Under the pieces are notes generated by a model. It made no database searches. It saw only the letters and a list, made by a program, of their open reading frames with translations, and was not told the DNA's origin. A DNA stretch of 64,000 nucleotides from contig JAFIGG010000006.1 in NCBI GenBank assembly GCA_020831485.1, forward strand, positions 1 to 64,000, given 5' to 3'. Of the stretch, positions 61,828 to 64,000 are shown piece after piece (positions within the stretch are counted from its first letter, which is position 1; the number at the start of each line of letters is the position of its first letter). The DNA comes from Opitutales bacterium (GTDB taxonomy: Bacteria; Verrucomicrobiota; Verrucomicrobiia; Opitutales; Oceanipulchritudinaceae). Position numbers and translations under genes: made by a program.

Positions 61828-62781
61828 ATGAGCCAATCGTTTCTCAAGTCCACTGATTTCACCCGCGATGAAGCCGCTGCGCTCTTTCACCTGACCGCTG
61901 AGCTGAAGGCCCGACGCGGCAAGGGGCACATCGAGCCTCTGAATGGCCAAACCTGGGCCATGCTGTTTCATAAATCCAGCACCCGCACCCGGATTTCTTT
62001 CGAAGTCGGAGTTCATGAACTGGGCGGACATCCGATGATTCTGGATCCCAACTCGTTGCAGCTGGGCCGTGGCGAGTCGGTTGAGGATACAGCGCGGGTG
62101 ATGTCCCGCTACCTGCATGGAATCATTATCCGAACCTACGAACAGGCTCTGCTCGACCAGTTTGATCATGCGGGATCGATTCCGGTGGTGAATGCACTCA
62201 CCAACGAACTGCACCCTTGTCAGATTTACACGGATGCCTTCAGCCTTATTGAGCGCTGGTCAGAGCCGGGCAAGGCCGACCTCGCCTCGCTCGCGGGACG
62301 GCAGATCTGTTTTGTCGGAGATTGTGCGTCCAATATGGCCCACAGCTGGATTCTGGCTTCAGCTCTGTTTGGCATTCAATTGCACCTCACAGGGCCGAAG
62401 GCCTACCAGCCTTTGCCCTTTGTGGCCGACCTGTTGAAGGATGCCGGCCTGGAGCCAACCTGGAGCTTTAGTGACGATGCCAAGGCAGCAGTTGAAGGCT
62501 CGGACATGGTCTATACTGATGTCTGGGTAAGCATGGGCGATGAGGATGAAAAAGAGCAGCGACTGCGGGATTTCATGCCTTATCAGGTCAATAAAGCGCT
62601 GATGTCGGTTGCCAAACCGGACGCCTATTTTATGCACTGTCTGCCGGCACACGAGGGTGAAGAGGTGACCGCAGAGGTTCTGAAGGATCCACGCTCCATC
62701 ATTTTTGACCAGGCCGAGAACCGGCTGCACACACAGAAGGCGATTCTGGCCGGCTTGGCGGATCCGAGTTTGCTTCGTTGA
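61828..62781 (+). CDS. argF: Ornithine carbamoyltransferase
   Basis: 317 residues. Makes citrulline from ornithine and carbamoyl phosphate. Carbamoyl-phosphate loop HKSSTRTRISFEVG, LGRGESVEDTARVMSRYLHG, NELHPCQIYTDAFSL, DVWVSMGDEDEKEQR and MHCLPAHEGEEV (catalytic HCLP). Last arg gene of the cluster, 6 bases after argD; argG and argH are not in the window. Confidence 0.97.
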   Translation: MSQSFLKSTDFTRDEAAALFHLTAELKARRGKGHIEPLNGQTWAMLFHKSSTRTRISFEVGVHELGGHPMILDPNSLQLGRGESVEDTARVMSRYLHGIIIRTYEQALLDQFDHAGSIPVVNALTNELHPCQIYTDAFSLIERWSEPGKADLASLAGRQICFVGDCASNMAHSWILASALFGIQLHLTGPKAYQPLPFVADLLKDAGLEPTWSFSDDAKAAVEGSDMVYTDVWVSMGDEDEKEQRLRDFMPYQVNKALMSVAKPDAYFMHCLPAHEGEEVTAEVLKDPRSIIFDQAENRLHTQKAILAGLADPSLLR

Positions 62782-62856
62782 CCTGGCTTACCCCGCCCCC
62801 GCCATTCAATTGCCGGTCGACCGGTTAAGCTTGATGCTGGGGCAGAGTGGCACAGC

Positions 62857-64000
62857 ATGAAAGCGTGGGTGTCCCCGCACTGTATGAAACCTAAATCTAA
62901 ATCGGCCAATCGGATCACTCAGTCCACTCGTGTGGTCCGGAGGTATTTGGATAAGCGCCTCTGGGAGCCGATGAGTTCGGAGGGCAATCGTTGGGAGCAC
63001 CGTTTGCGCAATCTTTTGCGCGTTGGCGTAATATGCGTCAACGGTATGAAGGAAAACGGACTCTTCAGCAGGGCGGCGGGTTTGAGCTACGGTGCACTGA
63101 TGGCAATGGGGCCCCTGATTGCCATTGCTGTCTGGATTTCCGGAGCCTTTGTGCAGACGGATGCCGAAACACAGATCAAGAAATTGCTGCTGTTTGTTTC
63201 CCCCTCGTTGAATGAATACCTGGTGGTCGAAGAGGCGGCAAACGGCAATGGAGTGGGGGAATTGGACAACCTGATCAATCAGGTCGTTTCCGGTGCCCAA
63301 AATCTGGTGGAACAGATAAATCTTGGCGGTTCCAAAGCCTTTGGAACCTTTGGGGCAGTGCTGCTTATATGGTTGTCTATCCAGTTGATGACAACGATTG
63401 AGACCACCTTGAACCGGATCTGGGGGGTGAGCAAGGGGCGTCCCTGGGGGCAGCGCATCATTACCTATTGGTCCTTTATCAGCCTTGGAGCTGTGCTTGG
63501 ACTTGGCTCCACCGCTTTGGTGTCTGCGAGCAACCTTGCCATGTTTTTTGAGTGGGTTCCGTTTGGTAGCGCGTTGACGCCCTTTTTCATCGCCCTGACC
63601 CCAGTGCTGTCCTACCTGATGCTGGTGGCTCTGCTGTGCCTGTTCTATATGTTTTTCCCTCACATTCGGGTGCAGTTTAAACCCGCACTGATTGGTGCCG
63701 CGGTTGCCGCTATTTTGCTGATCGCCAACAATTACCTGTCAATCCTCTACATTCATCGCGTGGTATCCCTGCAGAGCCTCTATGGCTCACTCGGCATTAT
63801 CATTGTGCTGATGTTTGGCATGTACCTGTTCTGGGTGTTTATCCTGCTGGGTGGTCAGTTGAGTTTTGCAGTGCAGAACCTCCGCTTTTTGAGCGACCAG
63901 CAGACCTGGAAACGCCTGAGCCCGCTTTCCCGCGAACTGCTCGTTCTGGCTGTCTTTCTGAACGCTTCACGCCGTTTCGCCCGCTGCGAACGGGCCCCCT
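62857..64000 (+). CDS. YihY/BrkB family membrane protein (partial at 3' end)
   Basis: Open frame to the end of the window, at least 381 residues. The start is either the ATG at 62857 or, 27 bases later, the ATG at 62884 (MKPKSKSANRI); neither has a clear ribosome-binding site. ENGLFSRAAGLSYGALMAMG is the family's first-helix signature, with GAVLLIWLSIQLMTTIETTL (the NRIW motif follows), RPWGQRIITYWSFISLG, and AAVAAILLIANNYLSILYIH, YGSLGIIIVLMFGMYLFW, ILLGGQLSFAVQN. Six or seven TM helices. Formerly called ribonuclease BN in error; the function is unknown. Confidence 0.9.
   Translation, partial: MKAWVSPHCMKPKSKSANRITQSTRVVRRYLDKRLWEPMSSEGNRWEHRLRNLLRVGVICVNGMKENGLFSRAAGLSYGALMAMGPLIAIAVWISGAFVQTDAETQIKKLLLFVSPSLNEYLVVEEAANGNGVGELDNLINQVVSGAQNLVEQINLGGSKAFGTFGAVLLIWLSIQLMTTIETTLNRIWGVSKGRPWGQRIITYWSFISLGAVLGLGSTALVSASNLAMFFEWVPFGSALTPFFIALTPVLSYLMLVALLCLFYMFFPHIRVQFKPALIGAAVAAILLIANNYLSILYIHRVVSLQSLYGSLGIIIVLMFGMYLFWVFILLGGQLSFAVQNLRFLSDQQTWKRLSPLSRELLVLAVFLNASRRFARCERAP

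Overview
The window reads as a contiguous piece of chromosome from a Gram-negative bacterium, most likely a member of the Verrucomicrobiota (Opitutia/Puniceicoccales-like). This placement is an inference from the moderately high GC content, the deviating EF-Tu switch I, the alanine/glutamate-rich ribosomal-protein extensions and the gene neighbourhoods. No phylogeny could be run. Nothing looks like a phage, plasmid, insertion sequence or CRISPR array. The window is dominated by the core transcription/translation locus.

Layout. (1) 1-22.4 kb is mixed metabolism and envelope: the tail of tilS, ftsH, an MFS carrier, a six-hairpin glycosidase-like protein, a yceH homologue, a DUF255 thioredoxin-fold protein, lipA-lipB, a dus gene, a divergent PhyH-dioxygenase/AraC pair, an orphan peptide-type ABC ATPase, accA, an SLC13/RCK permease, a RibB with a dead GTP cyclohydrolase II-like half, and a tightly coupled TPR-ExbB-ExbD-TonB-like operon. 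(2) 22.5-53.6 kb is one nearly unbroken gene-expression block: tRNA-Thr-tuf-tRNA-Trp-secE-nusG-rplKAJL-rpoBC, then rpsL-rpsG-fusA-rpsJ (ending in a terminator), then rplC through secY-map, then rpsM-rpsK-rpsD-rpoA-rplQ (ending in a strong terminator). (3) 53.7-56.3 kb holds a small zinc-ribbon membrane protein, a convergent transaldolase-Dabb pair and a secreted beta-barrel candidate. (4) 56.4-57.4 kb is rplM-rpsI. (5) 57.4-62.8 kb is argC-argJ-argB-argD-argF, which takes glutamate to citrulline with the acetyl group recycled by ArgJ. (6) A truncated YihY/BrkB membrane protein runs off the end.

The most notable observations are these. RNA polymerase beta' has lost all four cysteines of its second zinc site while keeping the first. 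EF-Tu has a K-T-V-T-I switch I in place of R-G-I-T-I. The RibBA homologue has lost every zinc ligand of its GTP cyclohydrolase II domain. S5, S11 and L17 carry low-complexity extensions. rpsJ is cut off from rplC by an intrinsic terminator followed by a 12-bp inverted repeat. rpmD, rpmJ and infA are absent from their usual places. A terminator for the transaldolase operon appears to sit inside the coding sequence of the convergent zinc-ribbon gene. The TPR/Exb/TonB-like operon is the best candidate for a poorly described machine.
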